From Burkholderiaceae bacterium (GTDB taxonomy: Bacteria > Pseudomonadota > Gammaproteobacteria > Burkholderiales > Burkholderiaceae), in contig JAGOCV010000017.1 in the NCBI GenBank assembly GCA_017998575.1, forward strand, positions 1 through 23,595: DNA of 23,595 nt, read 5' to 3'. This document shows positions 1 through 8,889 of the stretch, in pieces; the stretch's first letter is position 1, and the number at the start of each line of letters is the position of its first letter. The notes under the pieces were generated by a model, which had not been told where the DNA came from, ran no database searches, and saw only the letters and a program-made list of their open reading frames with translations. Position numbers and translations under genes: made by a program.

Positions 1-1
1 G

Positions 2-3000
2 GTCTGGGGTGTCACGCTGCCCTGGGAGTCCGCGGGCCATTCTTTCTGGCGCCGGCGCGGCGGCCGGTCGGCGCGGGCCGCCGAGGCGCAGGCCCGCTTC
101 GGGCAGGCGCTGAGAGACGCGTTCAAGGCCCTGGAATCGCGCGTGTCCGCCGGCGTCGAGGCACGGTTGCAGGAGGAGTTCGACCCGAAACGCCGCGATC
201 GCCTGTACGACCTGCCGCACGAACTCGAGGGCCTGACGCCCGCGCTGCTCACGCTGCTGGAGGAAGCATTCGCCGATTCACGCTTCGACGCCACCTCGGT
301 CGGCGGCCTGCTGCGGGGCGTCTACCTGACCAGCGCCGTGCAGTTCGGCGACGCGCCGCTCAAAAGCACCGGCTGGCGCGGCGCCGAGCCGCGCAGCGTC
401 ATGGCATTGCTGATGGAGCGCCTGGGCCTGCGTGCCGCGCCCGACACCACGGCCATCGCTGCGGCCGACCAGGCGGTCACCCGGCGCGGCTACTTCCTCC
501 ACGACCTCATCACCCGCGTCATCGTGCCCGAGTCGCACCTGGTGCGCCCCAACCTGCGGCTGGAGGCGCGGCTGCGCCTGGCCGGCTGGCTCGGGCATTC
601 GCTGGTGGCGCTGCTGCTGGTGTGGCTGGGCAGTGCGCTGTGGGCGAGCCATGCGAACAATGCGCACTACCTGCAGGGCGTGATGGCGCGCGCGGGCGCG
701 CTGCGCACGCAGGTGCAGTCGCTGTTCGCCGACTTCCGCGCCGCGCAGGTGCCCGAGGCGCTGGGGGCGGCGCAAGATGTCGCGCACCACCCGGGCATCG
801 ACCTGGCCGATCCGCCCGCCGCGTGGCGTTATGGCCTCTACACGGGCGACGACATCCAGGCCTCGGCCACGCAGGTATACGCCGCGCTGCAGGACCACCT
901 GCTGCTGCCCACGGTGGTGGCGCGCATGGAAAAGCGTCTGGCCCAGGCCGTGGCCGACCAGGACGCCCGCGCGGCCTACGAGACGCTTCGCGTCTACCTG
1001 ATGCTGTTCGATCCGGCCCGCCATGCGGCGCGCGATCTGCGCGGCTGGATCGTGCAGGACTGGCAGGCCGCCGACGGCCTGGCGGCGTCGTTCGGTGGGC
1101 GCGCGGCCATGCTGGGGCACCTGCAGTCGCTGTTCTCGGGCGATCGCGTGGTGCGTTCGGCCCGCGTGCCCGACGCGCCGCTGGTGCAGCGCGTGCGCGA
1201 CTGGCTGGACGGCACGACCGCCAGCGAGCGGCTCTACGAGCGCGCCAAGGCCCAGCTGGCCGATGAAGCGCCTGCCGACTTCACGCTGGTCCGTGCGCTC
1301 GGGCCGCAGGCCGGCACGCTGTTCATGCGGGCGTCGGGCCGGCCGCTGGAGCAGGGCGTGCCGGGCCTCTTCACCTACGACGGCTACCACCAGGCGTTCT
1401 CGCCGCGCCTGGCCGACATGATCGCGCGCGCCGCGGACGACGACGCCTGGGTGATGGGTCAGCGGCAGCCGGCGGCGGGCCAAGGGGTCGATGCGCCGAC
1501 ACAGCAACAGCAGGAGGCGCAGGCGCTGGCGCAGGAGGTGCGCCGCCAGTTCCTGCAGGAATACGCGAAGCGCTGGGCCGTGTTTCTGGACGACGTGCGC
1601 GTGATCGGCGGCGCCAACCTGGCGTTCGACCTCAACGTGCTGCGCCAGCTGGCCGCGCCCGATTCGCCGCTGGCGCGGCTGGCCCGCGCGGCCGCGCGCG
1701 AGACCACGCTGTCCGCACCGCTGGTGGCCGCACGCGGCGAGGCCGACAACAAAAGCCTGCTGGACAAGGCGGGCGAGACGCTGGACAAGACCCGTGAGGC
1801 CGGCCGTGCGCTCGGGCTGCGGGCCGAAGCCCGCATCGAACGCATGGAGGTGGACGACCGATTCGCCGCGCTACGCGAGGTGGTCACGGGCCAGGTCGAT
1901 GCCGCCGCGCTGGCGGGCACGGCCGCCGCCAGCCGGCCGCCGGCGCTGGAGGCCATCACCGGCCTCATCAACGACTACTACACCGTGCTGGTGGTGGCCG
2001 ACACGGCCCTCACCGGCGGTGCCGTGCCGCCGGGCGTGGCCGACGTCGGCGCGCGGCTGCGGCTGGAAGCGCAGCGCCTGCCTGCGCCATTCCGCGAGGT
2101 GCTGCTGGGCCTGGGCACCGAAGGCGCCAGCAAGGTGAGCGACGGCGCGCAGACCGTGCTGCGCCAGCAGGCGCGCGCGCAGCTCGACCGCATCAACGGC
2201 CTGCTGGCGCTGCAGGTGACCGAGCCGTGCCGCCGCGCGCTGGAGGGCCGCTATCCGTTCGCGGCCGGCGATGCAACTGGCAACGTGGGCGCGGGCGAGG
2301 TGGCGGCCGAAGACTTCCAGCTGCTCTTCGCCACCGGCGGCGCGTTCGACGACTACTTCGCCCGCAACCTCATGCCCTATGCCGACCTGAGCGTGCGCCC
2401 CTGGCGCTACAAGAGCCCGGCCACGGCCAGCATGCTGGTGCCCGCCACCACCACCGCCGAAGGCGCGGCGGCCAGCGCCCCGGCCCCCGCCGTGGCCGGC
2501 CCCACGCTGGCCGGCGAACTGCTGCGGCTGCTGGCCGAGCAGGGGCCCGAGCTCGATGTGTTCTGGCGCGCGGCGCAGATCCGCAACGCCTACTTCAAGG
2601 AAGGCGGGCGTCGCCTGGGCTGGCAGACCGACGTGCGTGTGTCGGAAATCGATCCCTCCATCACCGAGCTGGTGATGGATTTCGACGGCCAGGCCCAGCG
2701 CTATGCGCACGGCCCCGTGCAGGCCTGGATGGTGAGCTGGCCCGGGCCGCGCGGCGGCGCCTCGGCCGAGCTGGTGGCGCTGCCGCGCATCCGGGCGGAA
2801 ACCTCGGCCCTGCAGGCGCGCGGGCCGTGGGCGCTGCAGCGCCTGATGGAGCGCGGCCGCATCGTCGGCACCGCGACGGCGGGCCGGGTGGCGGTGGAGT
2901 TCAGCTTCGACGGCCGGCGCGCCGTGCTCGACCTCTCGGGCACGGGCAGCCAGGCCCATCCGCTGATGTCGCAGTCGCTGCGCGAGTTCCGCTGCCCGGG

Positions 3001-3019
3001 CGGGCGCCGTTCGGCATGA
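2..3019 (+). CDS. tssM: T6SS inner-membrane protein TssM (IcmF/VasK family), 5' end outside window
   Basis: TssM forms the T6SS membrane complex with TssL and TssJ, spanning the inner membrane with a long periplasmic arm. The frame is open from base 2 with no stop, and the first residues (VWGVTLPWE) already look like internal TssM sequence, so the start lies upstream; a GTG at 143 is not the true start. About 1005 residues are visible, against roughly 1100-1300 for the family, so the first two membrane segments and the Walker A region are missing here. A membrane segment lies at about residues 193-216 of the fragment (bases 578-650), followed by the periplasmic region. The C-terminal IcmF signature is clear: FWRAAQIRNAYF, then DGQAQRYAHGP and a WPGP motif. 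The stop is 13 bases before tagF, consistent with one operon. Confidence 0.95.
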   Translation, partial: VWGVTLPWESAGHSFWRRRGGRSARAAEAQARFGQALRDAFKALESRVSAGVEARLQEEFDPKRRDRLYDLPHELEGLTPALLTLLEEAFADSRFDATSVGGLLRGVYLTSAVQFGDAPLKSTGWRGAEPRSVMALLMERLGLRAAPDTTAIAAADQAVTRRGYFLHDLITRVIVPESHLVRPNLRLEARLRLAGWLGHSLVALLLVWLGSALWASHANNAHYLQGVMARAGALRTQVQSLFADFRAAQVPEALGAAQDVAHHPGIDLADPPAAWRYGLYTGDDIQASATQVYAALQDHLLLPTVVARMEKRLAQAVADQDARAAYETLRVYLMLFDPARHAARDLRGWIVQDWQAADGLAASFGGRAAMLGHLQSLFSGDRVVRSARVPDAPLVQRVRDWLDGTTASERLYERAKAQLADEAPADFTLVRALGPQAGTLFMRASGRPLEQGVPGLFTYDGYHQAFSPRLADMIARAADDDAWVMGQRQPAAGQGVDAPTQQQQEAQALAQEVRRQFLQEYAKRWAVFLDDVRVIGGANLAFDLNVLRQLAAPDSPLARLARAAARETTLSAPLVAARGEADNKSLLDKAGETLDKTREAGRALGLRAEARIERMEVDDRFAALREVVTGQVDAAALAGTAAASRPPALEAITGLINDYYTVLVVADTALTGGAVPPGVADVGARLRLEAQRLPAPFREVLLGLGTEGASKVSDGAQTVLRQQARAQLDRINGLLALQVTEPCRRALEGRYPFAAGDATGNVGAGEVAAEDFQLLFATGGAFDDYFARNLMPYADLSVRPWRYKSPATASMLVPATTTAEGAAASAPAPAVAGPTLAGELLRLLAEQGPELDVFWRAAQIRNAYFKEGGRRLGWQTDVRVSEIDPSITELVMDFDGQAQRYAHGPVQAWMVSWPGPRGGASAELVALPRIRAETSALQARGPWALQRLMERGRIVGTATAGRVAVEFSFDGRRAVLDLSGTGSQAHPLMSQSLREFRCPGGRRSA

Positions 3020-3032
3020 CGGGGCGCAGGCG

Positions 3033-3863
3033 ATGAACTTCGTGCGCCGCACACTCGATCGCTGGCTGGGCCACTGGCTCGCACGCCTGGCTGCGCCCCC
3101 GCTGGCCGTGTGGGGCAAGCTGCCCACGCACGCCGACTACCTGCAGCACCACGCGGGTGCGGCTGCCGCGCGCGACTGGCAGGCATGGCTCGGCCGGTTT
3201 GCGCCCGCGCCGCGTCGGTCGAGGCCATCGGGCTGGCTGCAGCTGGAGCCCGCGGCGCCCGACCTGCAGGCGCTGCCCGTGGCCTTCGTGCTGCCGCCCG
3301 GCACGCTGGCCTTTGCCGGCCGCCGCCACGTGGCGGGCGTGATGGCCCCGAGCCAGGACAGCGTCGGCCGGGCCCATCCGCTCATCGTGTGGCGCTGCGT
3401 GGATGCGCGCTGGCTCGATGCGCAGGCCGTGCCGGGCCTGCCGTGGTGGCATGCGCAGGCCCAACTGCTGGAGCATCTGGCGCTGAGGGCCGAGGCCGCA
3501 GGCGACGAGGCGGCGGCCGCTGCGGGCACGCGTCGCGCCGCAAGCGTGTGGGATTGGCGGCGGCTGTGCGATCTGGCCACCCAACTCGACGCCGCGCCGC
3601 CGCCCGCAGCCAGCGTGCTCCCGCGCTGGCTGTCCGAGCGCTCGCCCCCGCCGCCGCACGCCGGGTCCAGGTCGGAGCCGCCGCCTGTCCCGCTGTCGCA
3701 TCACCTGCACGGCGTGCGCCACCTGCCCTGGCCCCAGTGGCCGGGCGGCGAGCACGCGGCGGCGCGGCATGCCGCGTTCTGGCAGCAGGATGGGGAAGGG
3801 CGGATCGTGGCCGCCTCGGCCACCCTGGCGGGCGTCTACCGGCAGGGAGGGCGCGGGCGATGA
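3033..3863 (+). CDS. tagF: T6SS-associated protein TagF
   Basis: This 276-residue protein carries the TagF (DUF2094) signature near its N-terminus, WGKLPTHADYLQHH at about residues 27-40, matching the family's GKLPshGDF pattern. The central part (FVLPPGTLAFAGRRHVAGVMAPSQDSVGRAHPL) also fits, including the S-x-GR-x-HPL segment. In Pseudomonas aeruginosa TagF is a negative post-translational regulator of T6SS firing, and in other bacteria it is found next to or fused with the PppA phosphatase. No phosphatase gene is seen in this window. The C-terminal half is Pro/Ala/Arg rich and less conserved. The start at 3033 follows tssM by 13 bases, and the stop overlaps the next start in an ATGA arrangement, suggesting translational coupling. 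Confidence 0.85.
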   Translation: MNFVRRTLDRWLGHWLARLAAPPLAVWGKLPTHADYLQHHAGAAAARDWQAWLGRFAPAPRRSRPSGWLQLEPAAPDLQALPVAFVLPPGTLAFAGRRHVAGVMAPSQDSVGRAHPLIVWRCVDARWLDAQAVPGLPWWHAQAQLLEHLALRAEAAGDEAAAAAGTRRAASVWDWRRLCDLATQLDAAPPPAASVLPRWLSERSPPPPHAGSRSEPPPVPLSHHLHGVRHLPWPQWPGGEHAAARHAAFWQQDGEGRIVAASATLAGVYRQGGRGR

Positions 3864-5125
3864 GTGGTGCCAGTGCTTCTGTCGCAGCACCGCTGTCCGC
3901 CATGCCTTCGGCGCACGCATGGCCGCTTGTGCCCGTGCAGAGCGAGCCTCGGGACGAGGCATCTGCCGTGGCATGGCAGGAGCATCCGCTGCGGGTCGGC
4001 GCCGTGGCCGGCCGACTCCGGGCTTGGCGGCGCATCGAAGACTCGGGGGCGCAGGTGGCGCGGTTTGTGCCGCAGCCCGGCGAAGACATGGGCGCGAATG
4101 TCGATACCGGAGCCGATGTCGGTATCGATGTCGATGAAGACCACGCGCACTTGGCCGCGCTGCGCCTGATTGCGCACGGCACGCCGCCGGGGCACGCCGT
4201 GCCGGTGGGGCCGTTCGAGCTCGAACACACGCTGGCCGGGCGTATCTGCGCCGTCAACGGCGAACCGCTGCCGCCCGGCCGGCGCGTGCCCTTACAGGCC
4301 GGGGACGAGGTGCAGGTGGGGCTGCTGCGGCTGGGCTTCGTCGCGCCCCGTGAGGTGGAAGTCTGGCCTGCGCTGCCGGCGTCGGCTGCCGACGCGAAGG
4401 CGCGCGCAGCGGCGCAAGGCGGCGACGCCGCCGCCAGCTTCACCGGCCGCGGTGCTTTGCCCTTCGGCATTCACGACGCGCTGGCCGATGCGCCGACCAG
4501 CGCGGACGGCGCCGATACGGCCCGCCGCGCAAACGATGCCGCGGACGCGGCAGACACCCACGCTGGTGATGCCGTGCTGGGCGAACTGCATCGGCGCTAC
4601 CACGCCACCCTGGTCGATCCCGCCGCCATGGGCAGCCAGGCGGCGTGGCGAAACGAGGCGGCGTGGACGGGGGCCAGCATCGGCCCGGGCCCGGACGCGT
4701 TCGAGGCGCTGATCCCTTCGTCGGGTGCCGAGCGCAGCCTGCACGACCTGCTGGCCGCGCCCGACGCCATGGACGCGCTCATCGCGCGCGCCGATGCATT
4801 GGGCGAGGGCGACCTGCTCGGCGACGAACCGGCCGAGAGCGTGCTGCACCTTTTCGCGCCGGCGTCCGCGCCGTGTGGCCCGGCCGGGCAATCGGACGGG
4901 TTCGAGGCGCTGCTCGGGGCGCCATCGGCCGCCGCCGCGCCGCACGAAGCGCTGCCGGGCCTCACGCGCCGCGAGCACCACCTGCCGGCGGCCGACAGCG
5001 CGCTGCGCCTGGGCGGCACCGCGCGGCGCGACGCGGACGGCCCGCGCGGCGACGCGGCGGACGACGCGAAGCCCGGTGCGAGAGCCGAAGGCGAACGCGA
5101 CGCGAGCGAGGCCCGCCATGGATGA
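3860..5125 (+). CDS. tagK: FHA-like / TagK-domain T6SS accessory protein
   Basis: This 421-residue protein starts at the ATG overlapping the tagF stop and is preceded by a good ribosome-binding site, GGGAGG at 3845-3850. Residues about 101-164 look like a degenerate FHA domain: an EHTLAGRICAVNGEPL segment followed by LQAGDEVQVGLLRLGFV, the usual NG...L..GD.v.iG pattern. Residues about 239-335 resemble the TagK domain seen in Burkholderiales T6SS clusters: an ELHRRYHATLVDP opening, then LHDLLAAP, DALGEGDLL and VLHLFAP. The rest is Ala/Asp/Gly-rich and probably disordered. FHA proteins bind phosphothreonine and link some T6SSs to kinase control, but the usual FHA Arg/Ser binding residues are not obvious here, so phosphopeptide binding is uncertain. 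The TagK assignment is from memory of the family and is less certain than the neighbouring calls. Confidence 0.65.
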   Translation: MSGASASVAAPLSAMPSAHAWPLVPVQSEPRDEASAVAWQEHPLRVGAVAGRLRAWRRIEDSGAQVARFVPQPGEDMGANVDTGADVGIDVDEDHAHLAALRLIAHGTPPGHAVPVGPFELEHTLAGRICAVNGEPLPPGRRVPLQAGDEVQVGLLRLGFVAPREVEVWPALPASAADAKARAAAQGGDAAASFTGRGALPFGIHDALADAPTSADGADTARRANDAADAADTHAGDAVLGELHRRYHATLVDPAAMGSQAAWRNEAAWTGASIGPGPDAFEALIPSSGAERSLHDLLAAPDAMDALIARADALGEGDLLGDEPAESVLHLFAPASAPCGPAGQSDGFEALLGAPSAAAAPHEALPGLTRREHHLPAADSALRLGGTARRDADGPRGDAADDAKPGARAEGERDASEARHG

Positions 5126-5768
5126 CGCGATGACCGCACCGCTCGCCCCCGCCCCCGTCGCCGGGCCGCCAGCGCGCATGCAGGTACCGGCTACCGCCGC
5201 CCGCGCCTACCACCCCGCCGCGCGCGCCGTCACGGCCTCGGCTGCCGATGCCGCGCAGCCGACGCTCCGGCGCGCGCCACCCACCTACCTGCCCACGCTC
5301 TTCGACCGCCTGCAGGACGACGAGCCCAGCCAGCCGCACGAATCGCCCGACGCCTATGCACCGGGCCGCGAGCGCATGCGCGCACTCATCCGCCGCGATC
5401 TGGAGCTGTTGCTGGGCACGGTGAACCAGGAAGACCGCATCGATCGCGCGCGCTATCCGCACGCCGCCGGCTCCACCCTCAATTTCGGCCTGCCGCCGCT
5501 GGCCGGCGGCTGGTCGCTGGCGAGGCGCTGGTGGGAGCTGGAAGCCATGATCCGCCGCGCGCTGGCGGACTTCGAGCCGCGCCTGGCGCCCGGCTCGCTG
5601 CGCGTCACACCGCTCTACCCGCAGCACGGCGCCGACGCGGCGCGCGAGCCGCATCTGCTGCGCTTCGAGATCAGCGGCGAGGTACGCCTGTCGCCCTATC
5701 CGCTGGCGTTTCGCGTGCAGACGGCGGTCGACCTCGAAACCAGCCGCATTTCGCTCGAAGACCACTGA
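5118..5768 (+). CDS. tssE: T6SS baseplate protein TssE (gp25-like)
   Basis: TssE is the T6SS counterpart of phage T4 gp25 and belongs to the baseplate wedge, where it helps start sheath polymerisation. The core begins at about residue 55 with YLPTLFDRLQDDEP and continues with RMRALIRRDLELLLGT, STLNFGLPPLAG and IRRALADFEPRL, all typical of the family. The protein has 216 residues, longer than many TssE proteins because of an Ala/Pro-rich N-terminal extension of about 50 residues. The ATG at 5118 overlaps the end of the upstream gene by 8 bases and has GCGAGG a few bases upstream; a second in-frame ATG at 5130 is a possible alternative. The stop is 19 bases before tssF. Confidence 0.92.
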   Translation: MDDAMTAPLAPAPVAGPPARMQVPATAARAYHPAARAVTASAADAAQPTLRRAPPTYLPTLFDRLQDDEPSQPHESPDAYAPGRERMRALIRRDLELLLGTVNQEDRIDRARYPHAAGSTLNFGLPPLAGGWSLARRWWELEAMIRRALADFEPRLAPGSLRVTPLYPQHGADAAREPHLLRFEISGEVRLSPYPLAFRVQTAVDLETSRISLEDH

Positions 5769-5787
5769 GGCCACAGGCCCGCACACC

Positions 5788-7671
5788 ATGGACCCGCACC
5801 TGCTGCACTACTACAACGAAGAGCTCGTCTACATGCGCGAGCTGGCGGGCGAGTTCGCCACGCTGCACCCCAAGATCGCGCGCCGCCTGGGCCTGCAGGG
5901 CGGCGAGGTGGCCGACCCGTATGTCGAGCGCCTGCTCGAAGGCTTCTCGTTCATGTCGGCGCGCATGCGCATCCGGCTCGATGCGGAGTTTCCGCGCTTC
6001 ACCCAGCGCCTTCTGGAAGTGCTGTTTCCCAACTACGTCAGCCCCACGCCATCGATGGCGGTGGCGCGGCTGGTACCGGACGTGAACCACGGCGACCTGC
6101 GCGCAGGCCACCTGCTGCCGCGCGGCTCGGCGCTGTACGCGCGCGTGCCGCCGGGCGAGCAGACCGCGTGCGAATTCCGCACGGGGCAGGCCGTCACGCT
6201 GTGGCCGCTGGAGATCGCTCATGCCTCGCTGGGCGGCGTGCCGCCCGACATTCCGATGCCCGAGCGCCGCCTGCCCGCGGGCGTGCGGCCGCTGGGCAGC
6301 CTGCGCCTGCGGCTGCGCATGATGGGCGAGGGGCGGCTGTCGGACCTGCGCGGGCTCGACCGCCTGCCCGTGCATCTGGCCGGCGATGCGGCCGTGGCGT
6401 CGCGGCTCTTCGAGCTGCTGCATGCGAGCGCCTGCGCCAGCTTCATCGCGGCGCCGGGCGAGTTCTCGTCCACGCAGCCGCACGTGGTCACGCAGGGCGC
6501 CCTGGTGCACGACGGGCTCGAACCTGCGCAGAGCCTGCTGCCGCTGGCGTGGACGAGCTTTCACGGCCACAACCTGCTGCACGAGTACTTCGCGTGCCCG
6601 GAGCGCTTCCTGTGCTTCGCGCTGCAGGGGCTGGCGCCGGCGCTCGCCCGCATGCCGGGGCGCGAGGTCGAGATCGTGGTGCTGCTCGACCGCGCGCCCG
6701 GCGATCTGGCGGCGCTGGTCGATGCCGGCCGCTTCGCGCTCAACTGCGTGCCGGTGGTGAACCTGTTCGCGCACCGCACCGACCACGTGGCCGTGGCGCC
6801 CGGCGAGACCGAATTCCACGTGGTGCCCGACCGCTCGCGCCCCATGGACTTCGAGGTGCACTCGGTCGGCGCCATGCAGGCGCAGCCCGAGGCCGGCGGC
6901 GTGGCGCTGGAATTCCGCCCGCTCTACGACACGCTCAGCCACGACGAGGGCGACCACGGCCGCTACTTCAGCCTGCGCCGCGAGGCCCGGCTGGCGCCGC
7001 AGTCGGCGCGCCGCTACGGCTCGCGCAGCGAGTACGTGGGCACCGAAGTGTTCGCCAGCCTGGTCGACCAGCACGAGGCGCCGTACCCGGCCGACCTGCG
7101 CCGGCTGAGCGTGAACGCATGGCTCACCAACCGCGACCTGCCCACGCTGGTGCCCTGCAATGGCGTCGACGACCTGCTGGCCGGCGAGTCGATGCCCATC
7201 GCCAGCGCCGGCTTCCTGCGCCGGCCCACCGCGCCGCGCGCGCCCATCGCGCAGGGCGAGACGGCTTGGCGGCTGATCCGGCAGCTGGGCTTCAACCACC
7301 TGCCGCTCACCGAGCTGGACCACCGCGACGGCGGGCAGGCGCTGCGCCACATGCTGCGGCTGTTCACGCCCGACGGCGACGAGCGGGCCCGCACCGAGAT
7401 CGGCGCCCTGGTGGGCACGCGGCTGGCACCGGTCACACGGCGCCTGTGGGGCGCGGGGCCGCTGGTCTACGGGCGCGGCGTGCAATGCACGCTGAGCGTG
7501 GACGAAGCCGGCTTCTCGGGCGCCAGCCCCTACCTGTTCGGGCTGGTGCTGTCGCACTACCTCGCGCGGCACGTGGCGATCAACACCTTCGTGGAAACGC
7601 GGCTGGTCTCCATCCAGCGCGGCGACGTGGGCACCTGGCCGCTGCGACCCGGCACGCGGGAGGTGGTATGA
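5788..7671 (+). CDS. tssF: T6SS baseplate protein TssF (VasA/ImpG family)
   Basis: TssF is the largest wedge protein of the T6SS baseplate, forming a TssF2-TssG heterotrimer related to T4 gp6. The 627-residue length matches the family. The N-terminus is diagnostic: MDPHLLHYYNEELVYMRELAGEFA, followed by HPKIARRLGL, a DPYVERLLEGFSFMSAR stretch and FTQRLLEVLFPNY. Later family features include NLLHEYFACPERFLCF and VPVVNLFAHR. The start at 5788 is the obvious family start. Spacing from tssE is 19 bases with no strong Shine-Dalgarno, suggesting reinitiation after tssE. The stop TGA overlaps the first tssG start codon (ATGA). Confidence 0.97.
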   Translation: MDPHLLHYYNEELVYMRELAGEFATLHPKIARRLGLQGGEVADPYVERLLEGFSFMSARMRIRLDAEFPRFTQRLLEVLFPNYVSPTPSMAVARLVPDVNHGDLRAGHLLPRGSALYARVPPGEQTACEFRTGQAVTLWPLEIAHASLGGVPPDIPMPERRLPAGVRPLGSLRLRLRMMGEGRLSDLRGLDRLPVHLAGDAAVASRLFELLHASACASFIAAPGEFSSTQPHVVTQGALVHDGLEPAQSLLPLAWTSFHGHNLLHEYFACPERFLCFALQGLAPALARMPGREVEIVVLLDRAPGDLAALVDAGRFALNCVPVVNLFAHRTDHVAVAPGETEFHVVPDRSRPMDFEVHSVGAMQAQPEAGGVALEFRPLYDTLSHDEGDHGRYFSLRREARLAPQSARRYGSRSEYVGTEVFASLVDQHEAPYPADLRRLSVNAWLTNRDLPTLVPCNGVDDLLAGESMPIASAGFLRRPTAPRAPIAQGETAWRLIRQLGFNHLPLTELDHRDGGQALRHMLRLFTPDGDERARTEIGALVGTRLAPVTRRLWGAGPLVYGRGVQCTLSVDEAGFSGASPYLFGLVLSHYLARHVAINTFVETRLVSIQRGDVGTWPLRPGTREVV

Positions 7672-8843
7672 GCTTCGCCGGGCCGCCCCAAGAGGCTCGC
7701 ACCGCAGGCGAAGCCGAAGGTACTCCGGTGAGCTTCGCCGGGCCGCCCCAAGAGGCTCGCACCGCAGGCGAAGCCGAAGCTGCCCTCATGAGCGCATCGC
7801 AACGCCGCGTCGACCTGGCGGGTGTGCTGCAGGACGCCGCGCACCGGCCCTGGCGCCACGGCTTCCTGGCGCTGCTGCGCCGCATCGCGGCCACGCACGC
7901 CGAGCTGCCGCCGCCCGGCCAAGCCCGCCGGCCCTCGCAGGAGGCCTACCGGCTGGGCCAGCAGGCCAGCCTGGCGTTCGCGCCGCGCGAGCTGGCCCGC
8001 GTGGAGCGGCGCCACGGCCGCGCCGAGCTGCGGCTGTTCGGTCTGGGCCTGCTGGGGCCGGGCGGCGCGCTGCCGCTGCACTACACCGAAACCCTGCACG
8101 AGCGCGCCCAGACGCGGCGCGACACGGCGGGTGCCGACTTCATCGACCTGTTTCACCACCGCGCGCTGTCGCACTTCTATCGCGCGTGGGCGCAGGCGCA
8201 GGCCGCAGCAGGGCTCGACCGGCCCCAGGCCGAGACCTTCACCCGCTACGTGGCCTGGCTGGCCGGCGACGAAGCCAGTGAGGTGCCGGCCGAGCCGCTG
8301 CCCCGGCACGCGCGCTGGGCCTCGGCCGCGCACCGCGTGCGGCGCGCGCGCAATCCCGAGGGACTGGTGCGCACGCTGGTGCACTACTTCGGCGTGCGCG
8401 TCGTGCTGCGCGAATACGTGCTGCGCTGGATCGACGTGGCGCCGCCGGACCGCTGCCAGCTGGGCCGCGCTCACGGTGCCAGCACCCTGGGCGGGGGGGC
8501 CATGGCGGGCGCGATGGTGCCCGACCGGCAGGCGCAGTTCCGCCTGGTGATCGGGCCGCTCAACCTGCGGCAATACCTGCGCTTCATGCCCGGCAGCGGC
8601 CACGATGCCGAGCGGGGCCGCGATCTGCGCGCGCTGGTCGAATGGGTGCGCGCCTTCGTCGGCTTCGAGTACGCCTGGGATGCCGAGCTGCACCTGCTGC
8701 ACGACGAGGTTCCGCCCGCCCGGCTGGGCGGCAGCGAGCGGCTGGGATGGTCCACCTGGCTGGCCGACGGCCGCGCCGTGCCGGGCCAGGCGCGGCGCGG
8801 CATGGTGCTCGAGCCCGAGGCCTGCGTCCGGCCATCTTCCTGA
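7668..8843 (+). CDS. tssG: T6SS baseplate protein TssG with repeat-derived N-terminal extension
   Basis: TssG (VasB/ImpH family) bridges two TssF copies in the baseplate wedge. Family features are clear: HGFLALLRRIA, then QASLAFAPREL, LFGLGLLGPGGALPLHYTE, and FHHRALSHFYRAW. Three candidate starts lie exactly 60 bases apart, each followed by AGC: ATG 7668, GTG 7728 and ATG 7788. The first overlaps the tssF stop and has GGGAGG at 7658-7663, so it is chosen here (391 residues). The family-like sequence only begins at the third (351 residues), and the 40 residues before it are encoded by two copies of a 51-base repeat. The ancestral start was probably the last ATG before the repeat was inserted and amplified. 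Confidence 0.93.
   Translation: MSFAGPPQEARTAGEAEGTPVSFAGPPQEARTAGEAEAALMSASQRRVDLAGVLQDAAHRPWRHGFLALLRRIAATHAELPPPGQARRPSQEAYRLGQQASLAFAPRELARVERRHGRAELRLFGLGLLGPGGALPLHYTETLHERAQTRRDTAGADFIDLFHHRALSHFYRAWAQAQAAAGLDRPQAETFTRYVAWLAGDEASEVPAEPLPRHARWASAAHRVRRARNPEGLVRTLVHYFGVRVVLREYVLRWIDVAPPDRCQLGRAHGASTLGGGAMAGAMVPDRQAQFRLVIGPLNLRQYLRFMPGSGHDAERGRDLRALVEWVRAFVGFEYAWDAELHLLHDEVPPARLGGSERLGWSTWLADGRAVPGQARRGMVLEPEACVRPSS
7669..7779 (+). repeat. Two-copy tandem repeat, 60-bp period, at the tssF/tssG junction
   Basis: Bases 7669-7719 and 7729-7779 are identical over 51 bases and sit 60 bases apart. Each unit contains an inverted pair, GCTTCGCC near its left end and GGCGAAGC near its right end, so a single strand could fold with an 8-bp stem. 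The 9-base joints between copies differ. Because the period is a multiple of three, tssG stays in frame and each unit encodes a peptide beginning SFAGPPQEARTAGEAE. Composition and palindromic ends suggest a small dispersed REP-like or MITE-like element, but dispersal cannot be shown from one window. Confidence 0.9.
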
Positions 8844-8889
8844 CGCATTTTTTCTGCGGCCCTGCGCCGCACCACGACACGTGACACGC

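Noticed and set aside
3110..3859. Extension of the FHA/TagK frame upstream through tagF
   Set aside because: The frame is open by chance; translation there is Arg/Ala-rich without domains, and the ATG at 3860 has a good ribosome-binding site and overlaps the tagF stop.
5671..7572. Long open frame on the minus strand opposite tssF (and similar ones opposite tssM and tssG)
   Set aside because: Low-complexity Arg/Gln/His-rich translation typical of antisense frames in GC-rich coding DNA; tssF on the other strand is unmistakable.
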